Part shown: one piece after another, positions 1 through 9,246 of the stretch
Layout: every line of letters begins with the position of its first letter
Position numbering within the stretch: the stretch's first letter is position 1
Assembly (NCBI GenBank): GCA_050729115.1
Contig: JBOHKK010000001.1
Coordinates: forward strand, 4,275 to 68,274
DNA from: JBKPNX01 sp050729115
GTDB lineage: Bacteria > Pseudomonadota > Alphaproteobacteria > Geminicoccales > Geminicoccaceae
Length of the DNA stretch: 64,000 nt
Reading direction: 5' to 3'
Notes under the pieces: model-generated
What the model was told of the DNA's origin: nothing
What the model saw: only the letters and a program-made list of their open reading frames with translations
The model's database searches: none
Translations under genes and position numbers: made by a program

Positions 1-737
1 TCGGGGACCGCGTCGACGATCTCCTCGCCGTCGAGCTGCAGGATCACGCGAAAGACGCCGTGCACGCTCGGGTGATTGGGTCCCAGATTGAGGAACATGA
101 ACTCGGCGTCGTCGCTGGCCCGCGCCATGCCCCAATCCTCCGGCCTGAAGCGCAGCGCCTCCTGCTCGCGCTCCTGCCGGTCGTCGGGAAGCTCGAACGG
201 ACCCATCTCCGTCGCGCGCGCCGGATGATCCTTGCGCAGAGGATGCCCCTCCCAGGTGGGTGGCATCAGGATGCGGCGCAGATGGGGATGGCCGTCGAAG
301 GTCACGCCCAACATGTCCCACGCCTCGCGCTCGTACCAATTGGCCACGGGCCAGAAGTCGGTAACCGAGGCGAGGCGAGGCTCGTCGTCATCGAGCGCGA
401 CCTTGAGGCGGAGATCCGCGTTCCGCTCGAGCGAGAGCAGGTGGTAGACGGTGGTGAAGGCGGACGGCGGCTGGTGGTCGCGATGCTCGCGTGCCCGCTC
501 GTCGATCGCCGTCAGGTCGAACAGCATGGCGTAAGGCCGCGGCGCCTCTTCCTTGAGATAGCGAAGCAGGCGCGGCGCGTCGTCCTTTTGGACCCAGATC
601 GTCGGGATGCCGTCCACGGTCGCCTGCGGCAGAGCGGCGATCTGCCCGAACCGGGCATGCAGCTCATCGAGAATGCCGGTCGCGCCCTCGGGCGCGTTGG
701 CGGGGCGATCGCGTGCCTCGTGCCTCGAGGGGCTCAT
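1..737 (-). CDS. nuoCD: NADH-quinone oxidoreductase subunit C/D fusion, partial (runs off left edge)
   Basis: Complex I peripheral-arm protein joining the 30-kDa (NuoC) and 49-kDa (NuoD) subunits. I translated it from the reverse strand. It starts with ATG at 737, overlapping the nuoB stop (ATGA). The NuoC part carries the expected region with VANWYEREAWDMLGV and HPLRKDHP. About residue 205 it continues without a stop into the NuoD start NLGPNHPSVHGVFR, so this is the fused form known from E. coli rather than two genes. The C-terminal majority of NuoD lies outside the window. It follows nuoA and nuoB in one operon. The fusion is a useful lineage marker, being also seen in some secondary nuo operons of alphaproteobacteria. 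Confidence 0.93.
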   Translation of the reverse strand, partial: MSPSRHEARDRPANAPEGATGILDELHARFGQIAALPQATVDGIPTIWVQKDDAPRLLRYLKEEAPRPYAMLFDLTAIDERAREHRDHQPPSAFTTVYHLLSLERNADLRLKVALDDDEPRLASVTDFWPVANWYEREAWDMLGVTFDGHPHLRRILMPPTWEGHPLRKDHPARATEMGPFELPDDRQEREQEALRFRPEDWGMARASDDAEFMFLNLGPNHPSVHGVFRVILQLDGEEIVDAVP

Positions 738-1372
738 ACGTGGTCGGGCTCGCGCAGCGTGGTGGCGCTCATGCGTTGGTCGCGCTTGAGGTCACGAAAG
801 CTCGGCCGCTCCGCGTGGGCGACGCCTTGCGGACCGAGGACCCAGCTGAGCGGGCGCCGGTCCGTGCCGATCGCCTCCTGCAGCAGGATGAGCCCCTCCA
901 GCAGGGCCTCCGGCCGCGGCGGGCAGCCGGGCACGTAGACGTCGACCGGCAGGAAGCTGTCCACGCCCTGCACCACGCTGTAGACGTCGTACATGCCGCC
1001 AGAATTGGCGCACGAGCCCATCGAGATGACCCAGCGCGGCGCCATCATCTGATCGTAGAGACGCCGTATGACCGGCGCCATCTTGGTGAAGACGGTGCCC
1101 GAGATGACGATCAGGTCGGCCTCGCGCGGGGTCGCCCGGATCACTTCCGAGCCGAAGCGGCTCATGTCGTACTTGCTGGTCAGCGCGGTCGCCATCTCGA
1201 CGTAGCAGCACGACAGGCCGAAATTGTAGGGCCAGATCGAGTTCTTGCGGCCCCATGCCACGACGTCCTGCAGCCGGCCGAAGAAGAGGCTGCGCTGCAC
1301 CGCCTCGTCGAACGAGCCTTTGCCCTGCTCGATGCCGGGGTGGCTCCGCGGCCGGGTGAACGTCCAGCGCAT
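734..1372 (-). CDS. nuoB: NADH-quinone oxidoreductase subunit B
   Basis: Complex I subunit that binds cluster N2, the last Fe-S centre before ubiquinone. The 212-residue product has the paired cysteines in GLSCCYVEMA and the later ones in SMGSCANSGGMY and VYVPGCPPRPEALL, all diagnostic of NuoB. The ATG at 1372 (MRWTF) is chosen because nuoA stops two bases upstream. A longer open frame extends upstream but is only nuoA read in another frame. The nuoB stop overlaps the nuoCD start, as expected for translational coupling. Confidence 0.95.
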   Translation of the reverse strand: MRWTFTRPRSHPGIEQGKGSFDEAVQRSLFFGRLQDVVAWGRKNSIWPYNFGLSCCYVEMATALTSKYDMSRFGSEVIRATPREADLIVISGTVFTKMAPVIRRLYDQMMAPRWVISMGSCANSGGMYDVYSVVQGVDSFLPVDVYVPGCPPRPEALLEGLILLQEAIGTDRRPLSWVLGPQGVAHAERPSFRDLKRDQRMSATTLREPDHV

Positions 1373-1374
1373 GA

Positions 1375-1767
1375 TCAGGCTTTCCTCGCTGCCGGGCGCC
1401 TGCGGCGCGGCGGCGGGGCCCAGTCGAGCGCGCCGACGCGCCACAGATAGACCAGCGCGCCGAGCAGGATGCCGATGAAGATCAGGACCTCGATGTAGCC
1501 GGCCCAGCCGACCTCGCGAAAGCTGATCGCCCAGGCGAAGATGAACACCGCCTCGAGGTCGAAGATCACGAACAGCACGGCGACCAGGTAGAACTTGGCC
1601 GAGAAGCGGCCGCGGGCGTCGCCCACCGTCACGATGCCCGACTCGAACTGCTCCTCGGTCGCCATGCCGCGATGGCGTTCGCCGAGGACGTACGAAAGCC
1701 CAAGGATCGCAGCGACCAGCGCCACGGTGGCGGCGATGTAGACCAGCAATGGCCAAACGCTGCTCAT
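1375..1767 (-). CDS. nuoA: NADH-quinone oxidoreductase subunit A
   Basis: Small membrane subunit of complex I, 130 residues, first gene of the nuo operon seen here. It has three hydrophobic helices (about residues 8-30, 60-85 and 90-112). The family signature is present: FESGIVTVGDARGRFSAKFY followed by LFVIFDLEAVFIFAWA. The ATG at 1767 puts the first helix near the N-terminus, as in other NuoA proteins. The tail PPPRRRRPAARKA is a basic cytoplasmic extension of little information. Confidence 0.94.
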   Translation of the reverse strand: MSSVWPLLVYIAATVALVAAILGLSYVLGERHRGMATEEQFESGIVTVGDARGRFSAKFYLVAVLFVIFDLEAVFIFAWAISFREVGWAGYIEVLIFIGILLGALVYLWRVGALDWAPPPRRRRPAARKA

Positions 1768-2173
1768 TCCGGCATCCGAAGGAAATGGCGCGACGCGCAA
1801 GGGCTCGCAATCGACGCCGTGACAACGACTGCTCCCTGACCACACCTGCCAACGAGCGGGTCCGGAGATGGTTCCACGCGCCTTGCCGGTAAGTTGGCGA
1901 CAGGCCTCGCGAGCCCAGATCCGCCGAACAGCGGCTTCAAGGCCACGGCCTCCCGCTCACCGAGGCACCTCCCTCGGGTCGGCCGAGCGGTAAGGGACGC
2001 GCCTGATGCCGGGACGGGTCGTGACCGGTAGGAGCCCGCTCCAGGGCAGCCCCCGGATCGCCCCACAGCCTCCGCTCCGGACGCGGTGCGCGTGCTGCGG
2101 CGAGGCGGCGTGGCGCCCTTGACAGCGGCGGCGGCGCTCGGGCATAATCGCGGCCCGACAGGGGAGGGGGAAC
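1768..2173. other. Divergent intergenic region between nuoA and the TRAP binding protein
   Basis: About 400 bases with no convincing gene. It must hold the nuo operon promoter (minus strand) and the promoter of the TRAP binding protein (plus strand). I saw no clear operator. A purine-rich ribosome site, GGGGAGGGGG, sits at 2161-2170 just before the ATG at 2174. Confidence 0.5.
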
Positions 2174-3223
2174 ATGCGAATGAGCATCAGGCGGGTGGTG
2201 CTCGGCGCCGCCGGCGTCGTGGCGGCGATCGGGGTCGGAACCGCCGGCGCCCAGGAACGGGTCAACTGGAAGCTCGCGAGCGCGTACCCGAGCACTCTGT
2301 CGGTGCTCGGCCCGGCGCCGTTCGAGACCGCGGAGGTCCTCGCCACGATCACCGGCGGCGCGCTCGACATCGAGGTCTACGAGCCGGGCGCCCTGGTGCC
2401 GCCGCTCGAGACCTTCGATGCGGTCGCCAAGGGCTCGATCGACGCCGGCTACACCGCCGGCACCTTCTGGGCCGGCAAGGACGTCGCGTTCAACATCTTC
2501 TCCGCGATTCCCTTCGGCCCCGCCGCGCCCGGGTACCTCGCCTGGATGCGCCACGGCGGCGGTCTCGAGCTGCAGGACGAGCTCTACGCCGAGCACGATC
2601 TGAAATCGGTGCTGTGCGGCGTGGTCACGCCGGAGGCGGCCGGCTGGTTCCGGAAGGAGATCGCGGGGGTCGATGACCTGAGGGGCCTGAAGATGCGCAT
2701 CGCCGGCCTCGGCGCCCGCGTCATCGCCGAGCTCGGCGTCTCGCCGCAGCTCCTGGCGCCGGGCGACATCTACCTGGCGCTGGAGACCGGCACCATCGAC
2801 GCGACCGAGTTCTCGACGCCCGCGGCCGACGCCAGCCTCGGATTCTACGAGATCGCCGACTATTATTACTTCCCGGGCTGGCATCAGCAGTCGGCCTTCG
2901 CGCAGATGCTGATCAACCTCGATGCCTGGAACGGGCTCTCGGATGCCCATCGGATCGCCATCGAGACCGCCTGCGACGCCACGATCACGCGCACGCTCGC
3001 CGAGGGCGAGGCGGCGCAGGCGCAGGCGCTCGCCGAGCTCGAAGCGAAAGGGGCGCAGGTGCGCACGCTTCCGGACGACGTGCTGGCAGCCCTCGAGGAT
3101 GCCTGGACCGAGACCGTCGCCGGGCTCAGCGCCGAGAACGCCTCGTTCAAGGAGGCGTGGGAGAGCTATCAGAGCTTCCGCGACAGCTATCGGCGCTGGC
3201 GCGAGGTCGGCTATCTCGACTGA
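2174..3223 (+). CDS. TRAP transporter substrate-binding protein, DctP/TakP type
   Basis: Periplasmic binding protein of a tripartite ATP-independent transporter, 349 residues with an N-terminal signal peptide ending near TAGAQE. The body resembles the subgroup that includes the 2-oxoacid binder TakP: AGTFWAGKDVAFNIFSAIPF, then MRHGGGLELQDELY and the conserved RIAGLGARVIAELG segment. The ligand is probably a small organic (keto)acid, but the sequence alone does not fix it. No DctQ or DctM membrane subunits are nearby, so it is an orphan or works with a transporter elsewhere. A strong ribosome site precedes the ATG. Confidence 0.87.
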   Translation: MRMSIRRVVLGAAGVVAAIGVGTAGAQERVNWKLASAYPSTLSVLGPAPFETAEVLATITGGALDIEVYEPGALVPPLETFDAVAKGSIDAGYTAGTFWAGKDVAFNIFSAIPFGPAAPGYLAWMRHGGGLELQDELYAEHDLKSVLCGVVTPEAAGWFRKEIAGVDDLRGLKMRIAGLGARVIAELGVSPQLLAPGDIYLALETGTIDATEFSTPAADASLGFYEIADYYYFPGWHQQSAFAQMLINLDAWNGLSDAHRIAIETACDATITRTLAEGEAAQAQALAELEAKGAQVRTLPDDVLAALEDAWTETVAGLSAENASFKEAWESYQSFRDSYRRWREVGYLD

Positions 3224-3279
3224 AGCATCCGGCGCCAACGCGATTCCCGATCTCTGCCCGCAACGGGGGAGACGCCGTC

Positions 3280-4368
3280 TTGGCGATCCGCCTGACCCAC
3301 GGCACCCGTCAGCGATTTCGCTACCGTTACGGCGACATCACGATCCGCGGTGAGGTCGACGACCTCGTCCCGCCGCTCGCGCGCGCCGAGCAACGCCTGA
3401 ACGACGCGCCACCGCGGCCCTTCTACGTCGAGCAGATCCCGGACGAGGGTACCGACTGGGTGGGCGGCTACAAGGCGACGCCGGCGGAGCTGCGCTGCAA
3501 GGAGGAGGGCGAGTTCTGCGTCGAGATCGGGATCGACGATCCGGCGCTCCGCGAAGGCGACAACCGGCTCGTGCTCGCCACCGCGGACGCGCGCGGCCGG
3601 CGGCACGAGGCCCTGCTCGGCTTCGCCTGGGACCCGCGCCCCCTCCCGTTGCCGCTCGACCTCAGGGACCTTGGCCGCTTTCAGGACATCCAGGAGGTCG
3701 GGCAGGCGATCAACGGCGCCTTCGACCTCGACCGCGCGCAGAACCTGATCCGCTCGCGCGCGCCGGTCGCCCCCGACGCGTTCTTGGTGCTGGGCTCGCC
3801 GCACGCGAGCCAGGAGGCGACCTATGCCGTCCGCTTTCTGGAGCCGGCGGGCTCGAAGTGGCTCGGCCTCGCCGACTTCATGGCCGGACAGGAGGAGGGC
3901 GCGCCGCCGCGCGGGCTCAAGGTCGGCTGGTCGAGCGCAGGCATGGCGGCCGTGAGCCCGAAGGGCGAGGCGCGGAGCTTCATCGCCTGGGGCGATCACT
4001 CGGGCCGGGAGGAGGAGTGGGCGATCGCGACCCATCCGCCGGCAAAGGTCGGCATCGAGAAGGGCCGGCTGTACCGCGTCCGCCATCAGGTCTGCTTCGC
4101 GCACGGGATCGATCGCGTGCGCTTTCGCGTCTGGCCCGCGGATCAGCCCGAGCCGGACGGCTGGCTCTGCTCCGAGCAGGACGATCGCGTCCCGGATGGC
4201 CTGCCGCGCCACCGCCGCGCCTCGTTCGGACTGTTCCAGCACCTCGGGCATCCGATCGAGTGGTCGGACATCCTGATCGAAGCGCACGCGCCGGCGCCGG
4301 ACGACCTACCCAAGCCCGGCGCCGGCCGGGAACCGTTCCTGAAGCGCGCGCGGCCGGGGGCGTTCTAG
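3280..4368 (+). CDS. Uncharacterised protein, about 362 residues
   Basis: Not recognised. The open frame runs upstream into the preceding gene. The best start is TTG at 3280, with GGGGGA about ten bases before it, giving IRLTHGTRQRFRYRYGDI as the N-terminus. It has no signal peptide or membrane segment. The C-terminal half (SWSSAGMAAVSPKG-like region, WGDHSGREEEWAIATHPP, then IEWSDILIEAHAP) reads like a beta-sandwich carbohydrate-binding or laminin-G/DUF1080-like fold, but this is only an impression. Codon use matches the neighbours, so it looks like a real gene. Its relation to the TRAP protein 56 bases upstream is unknown. Confidence 0.6.
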   Translation: MAIRLTHGTRQRFRYRYGDITIRGEVDDLVPPLARAEQRLNDAPPRPFYVEQIPDEGTDWVGGYKATPAELRCKEEGEFCVEIGIDDPALREGDNRLVLATADARGRRHEALLGFAWDPRPLPLPLDLRDLGRFQDIQEVGQAINGAFDLDRAQNLIRSRAPVAPDAFLVLGSPHASQEATYAVRFLEPAGSKWLGLADFMAGQEEGAPPRGLKVGWSSAGMAAVSPKGEARSFIAWGDHSGREEEWAIATHPPAKVGIEKGRLYRVRHQVCFAHGIDRVRFRVWPADQPEPDGWLCSEQDDRVPDGLPRHRRASFGLFQHLGHPIEWSDILIEAHAPAPDDLPKPGAGREPFLKRARPGAF

Positions 4369-4433
4369 ATCTAGATCAGAAGCGGTGGTCCACGTGAGAC
4401 GCTCGCGCCCGCTCCGATCCGTCGATGGCGCGC

Positions 4434-5210
4434 TCAGCCGCCGAGATAGGCGCGCGCGACGCGCTCGTCCCGCAGCAAGTCGTGGCTTCGGCCCTGGTAC
4501 TTGTTGTCGCCCATCTCGAGGACGTAGCCGCGATGGGAGTTCTCCAGCGCCAGCGCGGCGTTCTGCTCGACCATCAGGATCGCCAGGCCGAGCTCCTTGT
4601 TGATCTCGAGTATCTTCTCGAAGATCAGATCGACGAGCTTGGGCGCGAGCCCCAAGGTGGGCTCGTCCAGGATCAGAAGCTCCGGGCTGATCATCAGCGC
4701 GCGGGCAAGCGAGAGCATCTGCTGCTCGCCGCCGCTCATCGTCTTGGCGGTCTGGCTCCTGCGCTCGGCCAAGCGCGGGAACAGCTGATGGACGCGCTGC
4801 CGCGCCGCGCGCCTCTCCGCTTCGGACCTGAGGATCCAGCCGCCCATGTCCAGATGCTCGTCCACGGTCATGTCCGAGAAGACGGCGCGCCCTTGGGTCA
4901 CGAAGGAGAGCCCCAGGCGGACGATCTTGTCCGGCGTGAGCGGGGTCAGGTCGGTGCCCTTGAAGACGACGCGCCCCTGCCAGGCGGGCAGGAAGCGCAT
5001 GATCGTCTTGAGCACCGTCGACTTGCCGGACCCGTTCGGCCCGATGATGGTGACGATCTCGCGCGGCCTCACCTCCAGCGAGATGCCGTGCAGGATCTCC
5101 TGCGGGCCATAGCCGGAGACGATCCGGTCGACCTCCAGGAAGCCGCCGTTCGTCGGAGCGCCGGCGCCGTCGGTCGCGGCACCGGCGCCGAGGTCAGATC
5201 CGTTGGTCAT
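4434..5210 (-). CDS. livF: Branched-chain amino-acid-type ABC transporter ATPase LivF
   Basis: Second ATPase of a HAAT-family importer, 258 residues. Walker A is GPNGSGKS, the signature is MSGGEQQMLSLARALM, and Walker B is LLILDEPTLGLAPK, followed by the H-loop region LAILMVEQN. The short form and the TLGLAP motif mark LivF rather than LivG. It has an unusual N-terminal Gly/Ala-rich stretch of about 22 residues before FLEVDRI. It is the last gene of the operon and overlaps the end of livG by 17 bases. Confidence 0.94.
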   Translation of the reverse strand: MTNGSDLGAGAATDGAGAPTNGGFLEVDRIVSGYGPQEILHGISLEVRPREIVTIIGPNGSGKSTVLKTIMRFLPAWQGRVVFKGTDLTPLTPDKIVRLGLSFVTQGRAVFSDMTVDEHLDMGGWILRSEAERRAARQRVHQLFPRLAERRSQTAKTMSGGEQQMLSLARALMISPELLILDEPTLGLAPKLVDLIFEKILEINKELGLAILMVEQNAALALENSHRGYVLEMGDNKYQGRSHDLLRDERVARAYLGG

Positions 5211-5952
5211 GTGCCGGCCGCGCTGAGGGATGGGCGGGCTTGTTGCCGAAATAGGCCTCGAGCACCTCCGCGTTCGACTGGATCTCGTCGCTGCTGCCTT
5301 CGGCGATCACCCGGCCCGCGTTCATCACCACGATCTTGTCGCAGTGGCCCATGATCAGGCGCATGTTGTGCTCGATGATGAGGAAGGTCTTGCCCCATTC
5401 GTCGCGCAGCCGGTGGATGAACTCGAGCAGGCTCCGCAACAGCGTCGGGTTGACCCCCGCCGCCGGCTCGTCGAGCAGGATCAAGGCCGGATCGAGCATC
5501 AGGATGCGCGCCAGCTCGAGCAGCTTCTGCTGGCCGAAGGACAAGTTGCTGGCATAGTCGGCGCGCTTGTCGGCGAGCCGGACCAGCTCCAGGTACCGGA
5601 CCGCCCGCTCGTGCGCATGATGCTGGTGCGGCGAGGCGACGATCATGTTCTCCATGAGCGTCATCTTCGGGAAGACGCGCGTGACCTGAAAGGTGCGCCC
5701 GAGTCCCTTCAGCGCCCGCTGGTGCGGCTTCAGACGACTGATGTCCTCGCCCTTGAAGATGATCTGGCCGCCATCCAGCCTCTCGGCGCCGGCCGCGAGA
5801 TTGAACAGCGTCGTCTTGCCGGCGCCGTTCGGCCCGATCAGCCCGACGATGGCGCCACGCTCGACCTCGAACGAGCAGCCGTCGACCGCGCGCAGGTTGC
5901 CGAACGCCTTGCTCGCGTCGCGCGCCTCGAAGATCGCGTCTGCCTCGTGCAC
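5194..5952 (-). CDS. livG: Branched-chain amino-acid-type ABC transporter ATPase LivG
   Basis: First ATPase of the HAAT importer, about 252 residues. Walker A is GPNGAGKTT, the signature is LSFGQQKLLELARILM, and Walker B is ALILLDEPAAGVNP, the AAGVNP form being typical of LivG. GTG at 5952 is the best start. It lies 17 bases after the livM stop and places EARDASKAFG at the usual distance from Walker A. Much longer open frames upstream are livM in another frame. Confidence 0.92.
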   Translation of the reverse strand: MHEADAIFEARDASKAFGNLRAVDGCSFEVERGAIVGLIGPNGAGKTTLFNLAAGAERLDGGQIIFKGEDISRLKPHQRALKGLGRTFQVTRVFPKMTLMENMIVASPHQHHAHERAVRYLELVRLADKRADYASNLSFGQQKLLELARILMLDPALILLDEPAAGVNPTLLRSLLEFIHRLRDEWGKTFLIIEHNMRLIMGHCDKIVVMNAGRVIAEGSSDEIQSNAEVLEAYFGNKPAHPSARPAHDQRI

Positions 5953-5969
5953 GAGCCGCTCCGCGGTGC

Positions 5970-6977
5970 CTATATCTTGCGCGTCTTGGGCAGGTAACCG
6001 TGCTCCTTGAGCCACTCGAGGATCCCCTGGGGCAGGAACAGGATCAGCGCGACCAGGACCAGGCCGAAAACCGCGAGATTGAGCCGCAGGACATGGGTCC
6101 AGACGTAGTCGTTGAGGAGCTCCAGCACGGTGCCGCCGATCACCGGCCCCAGCACGGTCCCGATGCCGCCGAAGAACGCCATGACGATCGGGATCACGGT
6201 ATACTGGATGTTGAACGCGTTGAACGGGTCGATGTAGCTCAAAAACGTCGCGTGCAGGCCGCCGCCGAGGCCGGCGAGCAGGGCGCTCAGCACGAACACC
6301 CCGATCTTCAGGCGGGTGCTGTCGATGCCGAGGTTCTCGGCCGCGTGCTCGTCCTCGCGGATCGCCAGGAGCCGCAGGCCGATCCGCGAGTTGGCGATGG
6401 CGTAGGTCACGAGCACGGTGACGACGACCAGCGCCAGCATGGCGAAGTACTTGGTCTCCATGCTGATGCGGACGAACAGGGGGATGCCGGACCCGGCGCG
6501 GGTCAGCGGCTCCATGTACTCGGTGCTGATGAGCACGCGCGTGCCCTCGGAGATCGCGAGCGTCGTGATCGCGAAATAGGGCCCCTTGACCCGCAGCAGC
6601 GGGAAGCTCAGCACGGCGGCGTAGGTCGCGGCGATGAGGCCGCCCAGCGCGACCGCGAGAAACCAGGGCAGCTGGTAGTCGACGATCGCGATCGCCGTGC
6701 CGTACATCCCCATGCCGACGAACGCCACATGCGCGAAATTGATGTAGCCGGTGAAGCCCGAGACGATGTTCCAGCTCGCCGCGAGCAGAATGAAGTATAG
6801 AACCAGGTAGAGAAGGCTGAGCGTGCCGCGGTTGACGTACCAGGGCGCCGCGCACAGAGCCGCCACATAGAGGACGAGCAGGACCAGGCCCAGCCACCAG
6901 AGGATCTGATGAGCGTTGACGGCAAATCGTTCCCGGCCGACGACCTCGCCGCTTCCGCTCGGGTTCCTCGGCATCAT
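5970..6977 (-). CDS. livM: Branched-chain amino-acid-type ABC transporter permease LivM
   Basis: Membrane permease of the importer, about 335 residues with 8-10 hydrophobic helices. The family marks are LLAASWNIVSGFTGYINFAHVAF near residue 75 (given here only in part as GFTGYINFAHVAF) and IREDEHAAENLGID in the cytoplasmic loop that contacts the ATPase. The ATG at 6977 overlaps the livH stop by four bases, indicating translational coupling. It pairs with LivH to form the channel. Confidence 0.92.
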   Translation of the reverse strand: MMPRNPSGSGEVVGRERFAVNAHQILWWLGLVLLVLYVAALCAAPWYVNRGTLSLLYLVLYFILLAASWNIVSGFTGYINFAHVAFVGMGMYGTAIAIVDYQLPWFLAVALGGLIAATYAAVLSFPLLRVKGPYFAITTLAISEGTRVLISTEYMEPLTRAGSGIPLFVRISMETKYFAMLALVVVTVLVTYAIANSRIGLRLLAIREDEHAAENLGIDSTRLKIGVFVLSALLAGLGGGLHATFLSYIDPFNAFNIQYTVIPIVMAFFGGIGTVLGPVIGGTVLELLNDYVWTHVLRLNLAVFGLVLVALILFLPQGILEWLKEHGYLPKTRKI

Positions 6978-7837
6978 CGATCCACGCTCGTGCCGAACAG
7001 GCCGGACGGACGCAAGGTGAGGATGGCGACCAGGATCACGAACGGCAGCGCCTGGGCGACCCGGGCCGACAGCAGGTAGGTGCCCGCGCTTTCCAAGAGG
7101 CCGTAGATGAACGCCGCGATCAGGGCGCCGGTGGCGCTGCCGAGGCCCCCGAGCACGACGATGGTGAACGCCTTGACCAGATACTCGAATCCCATGTTCG
7201 GGTAGATGAAGCCGGTCATGCTGATGATCGTTCCCGCCGCGGCCGCCAGCGCCGCGCCGATGCCGAACGCGAGCATCCGCACCCGCACGGTGTCGATGCC
7301 GCAGGCGAGCGCCACGTCCTGATTCTGCGAGGTCGCGCGGATCGCCTTGCCTTGCGGGCTGAACTTGAGAAAGGCGAACAATGCCGCCGTGAGCGTGAGC
7401 GCGAGCGCGAACCCGACGATGTAGGACTGCGACATGGAGACGCCCAGGAAGGAGACCGGCTGCGTCAGATAGGGAACGCCGCGAATCTGGGTCGTGAACG
7501 CCGCCTCGCTCGAGTTCCAGATCATCAGGGACAGGCCGAAGGTCAGCATCAGCGACGCGAGCAGAGGCTTGCCCACGACGCGCTCGATCACGACCCGCTG
7601 CATCACCATGCCGAGCACGAACAGGAGCGCCATGGCCGGCAGCAAGGACAGGAGCGGATTGATGCCGTACCAATGCCAGGCGAAGAAGGCCACGTAGGCG
7701 CCCAGCATGGCGAGATCGGCATGGGCGATGTTGATCACCCGCATCACGCCGAACACCAGGCTCAATCCGACCGCGATCAGCGCGTAGATCGCGCCGATCA
7801 CCAAGCCGTTGGCAATCAGCTGAAGGGCCTGCTCCAT
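6974..7837 (-). CDS. livH: Branched-chain amino-acid-type ABC transporter permease LivH
   Basis: Second membrane permease, 287 residues. It has the conserved start LQLIANGLVIGAIYALIAVG and the loop IRATSQNQDVALACGI that couples to the ATPases. An open frame extends ten codons further upstream. ATG at 7837 (MEQALQL) is preferred because AAGGGG lies just before it. It lies about 115 bases downstream of the binding-protein gene, which is transcribed first in the same direction. Confidence 0.92.
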   Translation of the reverse strand: MEQALQLIANGLVIGAIYALIAVGLSLVFGVMRVINIAHADLAMLGAYVAFFAWHWYGINPLLSLLPAMALLFVLGMVMQRVVIERVVGKPLLASLMLTFGLSLMIWNSSEAAFTTQIRGVPYLTQPVSFLGVSMSQSYIVGFALALTLTAALFAFLKFSPQGKAIRATSQNQDVALACGIDTVRVRMLAFGIGAALAAAAGTIISMTGFIYPNMGFEYLVKAFTIVVLGGLGSATGALIAAFIYGLLESAGTYLLSARVAQALPFVILVAILTLRPSGLFGTSVDR

Positions 7838-7953
7838 CGCACCCCTTGCCCGGTCGACTGACAACATGGTCCCGGCGAGGGACCGTGCCCTCGCCGGGAC
7901 CGCAGATCAAGCCGGGATCTTAGCAGGATCCCGGTCGCCGTATTCGTACGCCG

Positions 7954-9246
7954 TCATGCGAAGGGATAGATCCACTCCGCCGCGGCGGCGTCGTCCGGCG
8001 CCACGACCGGCTTGGTCAGCTCGCCGCCGTCGCCCTCCTGAACCTGGAGCATGACGCGATCCGCCGCGAGCTGCAGCCCGGAATTGGGCGAATCCAGCGG
8101 CGCCACCTCGTAGGGATTGTAGATGGTCGTGGTCTTGAGCGCATACATGGCGTCGCGGATCTTCTCCAGGTCGTCGATGCTGCCGACCTGCTTGATCGCG
8201 ATCTCGAGGATCTGCGCCCCGCCGTAGCCGCCGGCGGAGTGGTACTCGGGCAAGGTGCCGTACTTGGCCTGATACGCCGCGATGTATTCCTGCGCGCCCG
8301 GGAAGTCGACCGTGGTCACCCAGTCCGAATCGCCGGTCACGGTCAGGGCGTCCTGGCCGAGCGTCTGCTCGAAGTCGGGCAGGGCGACGCCGACCAGCAG
8401 CGACAGGATGTTGGGCTGGTAGCCGAGCGAGCGCACCGCCCGCGTGATTCCGATCGCATCCGGCAGATAGCCGCCGCCGGCGAGAACCGTGGCGCCGGAC
8501 CCCGAAGCCCGCTCGACGATCGGCGTCCAGTCGGTGATCTTGGTGGGATAGGCGGCATCGTGCACGATCCGCATGCCGTCCTCTTTTGCGCGCGCGCGGA
8601 TCGCCTCCGCCGAGTTGCGCGGGAACTCGGTGTCCTCGTAGACGATCGCGATGGTCTCGTCGCCGTGTGCGTTCGCGGTCTCGGTCAGACCGGGCAGGCG
8701 CTTGCTCGCCGGCGGCTGGATCTGCACCTGCCACTGCAGGCTCCGGTCGGTCCAGATGGCGGTGCTCGAGGCCATCGGGTTGGGCGTCGGGATCTGGGCC
8801 TGCTCGATCACCGGCGCGACCGCGTTGGTCACGGCGCTGCTGTAGGGCCCGAGCAGCAGGTCGACCTCCTGGTTGTAGATCAGCTCGTTGTAGAGCCGCA
8901 CGCCGGTCGTCGGGTCGCTGCGGTCGTCCAGCACGATCAGCTCCACCGGCCGGCCGAGCAGCCCCGTGGCGCTGGTGTTGGGCAAATCAGCCTTGCCGAA
9001 GCTGTGGCCGAACTGGTTGATGTGCTCGACCCAGAGCTGATAGCCGCGATGCTCCTCCTCGCCGGTCCGCGCGTACTTGCCGGTCAGCGAGAGGGAGGCC
9101 CCGATCCGGATCGGCTGCTCCTGGCTCAGGACATGGGGTGCCCTGGCGAGGACGACGGTCGCTCCGGCGGCCGCGCCGGCCACCTTGACGAAATCGCGCC
9201 GGGTCTGCCCGACCCGCCTGGGGCGGATTTGCTTGGATGAAGACAT
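7954..9246 (-). CDS. Substrate-binding protein of the Liv-type ABC importer
   Basis: Periplasmic binding protein of the type I (Leu/Ile/Val or amide-binding) fold, 430 residues. The N-terminus has a Tat-like signal, TRRDFVKVAGAAAGA, ending near VLSQEQP. The mature start IRIGASLSLTGKYARTGEEE is the family signature, followed by ELIVLDDRSDPTTGVRLYNE. The ligand is not determined; members bind branched amino acids, urea or aromatic acids. ATG at 9246 with GGGAG upstream starts the five-gene operon SBP-livH-livM-livG-livF. Confidence 0.9.
   Translation of the reverse strand: MSSSKQIRPRRVGQTRRDFVKVAGAAAGATVVLARAPHVLSQEQPIRIGASLSLTGKYARTGEEEHRGYQLWVEHINQFGHSFGKADLPNTSATGLLGRPVELIVLDDRSDPTTGVRLYNELIYNQEVDLLLGPYSSAVTNAVAPVIEQAQIPTPNPMASSTAIWTDRSLQWQVQIQPPASKRLPGLTETANAHGDETIAIVYEDTEFPRNSAEAIRARAKEDGMRIVHDAAYPTKITDWTPIVERASGSGATVLAGGGYLPDAIGITRAVRSLGYQPNILSLLVGVALPDFEQTLGQDALTVTGDSDWVTTVDFPGAQEYIAAYQAKYGTLPEYHSAGGYGGAQILEIAIKQVGSIDDLEKIRDAMYALKTTTIYNPYEVAPLDSPNSGLQLAADRVMLQVQEGDGGELTKPVVAPDDAAAAEWIYPFA

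Noticed and set aside
60..1450. Plus-strand open frames at the left edge
   Set aside because: They oppose nuoB and nuoCD, which are clear on the minus strand.
1937..3238. 433-codon minus-strand open frame opposite the TRAP protein gene
   Set aside because: High-GC antisense shadow; the plus frame has a signal peptide and family motifs.
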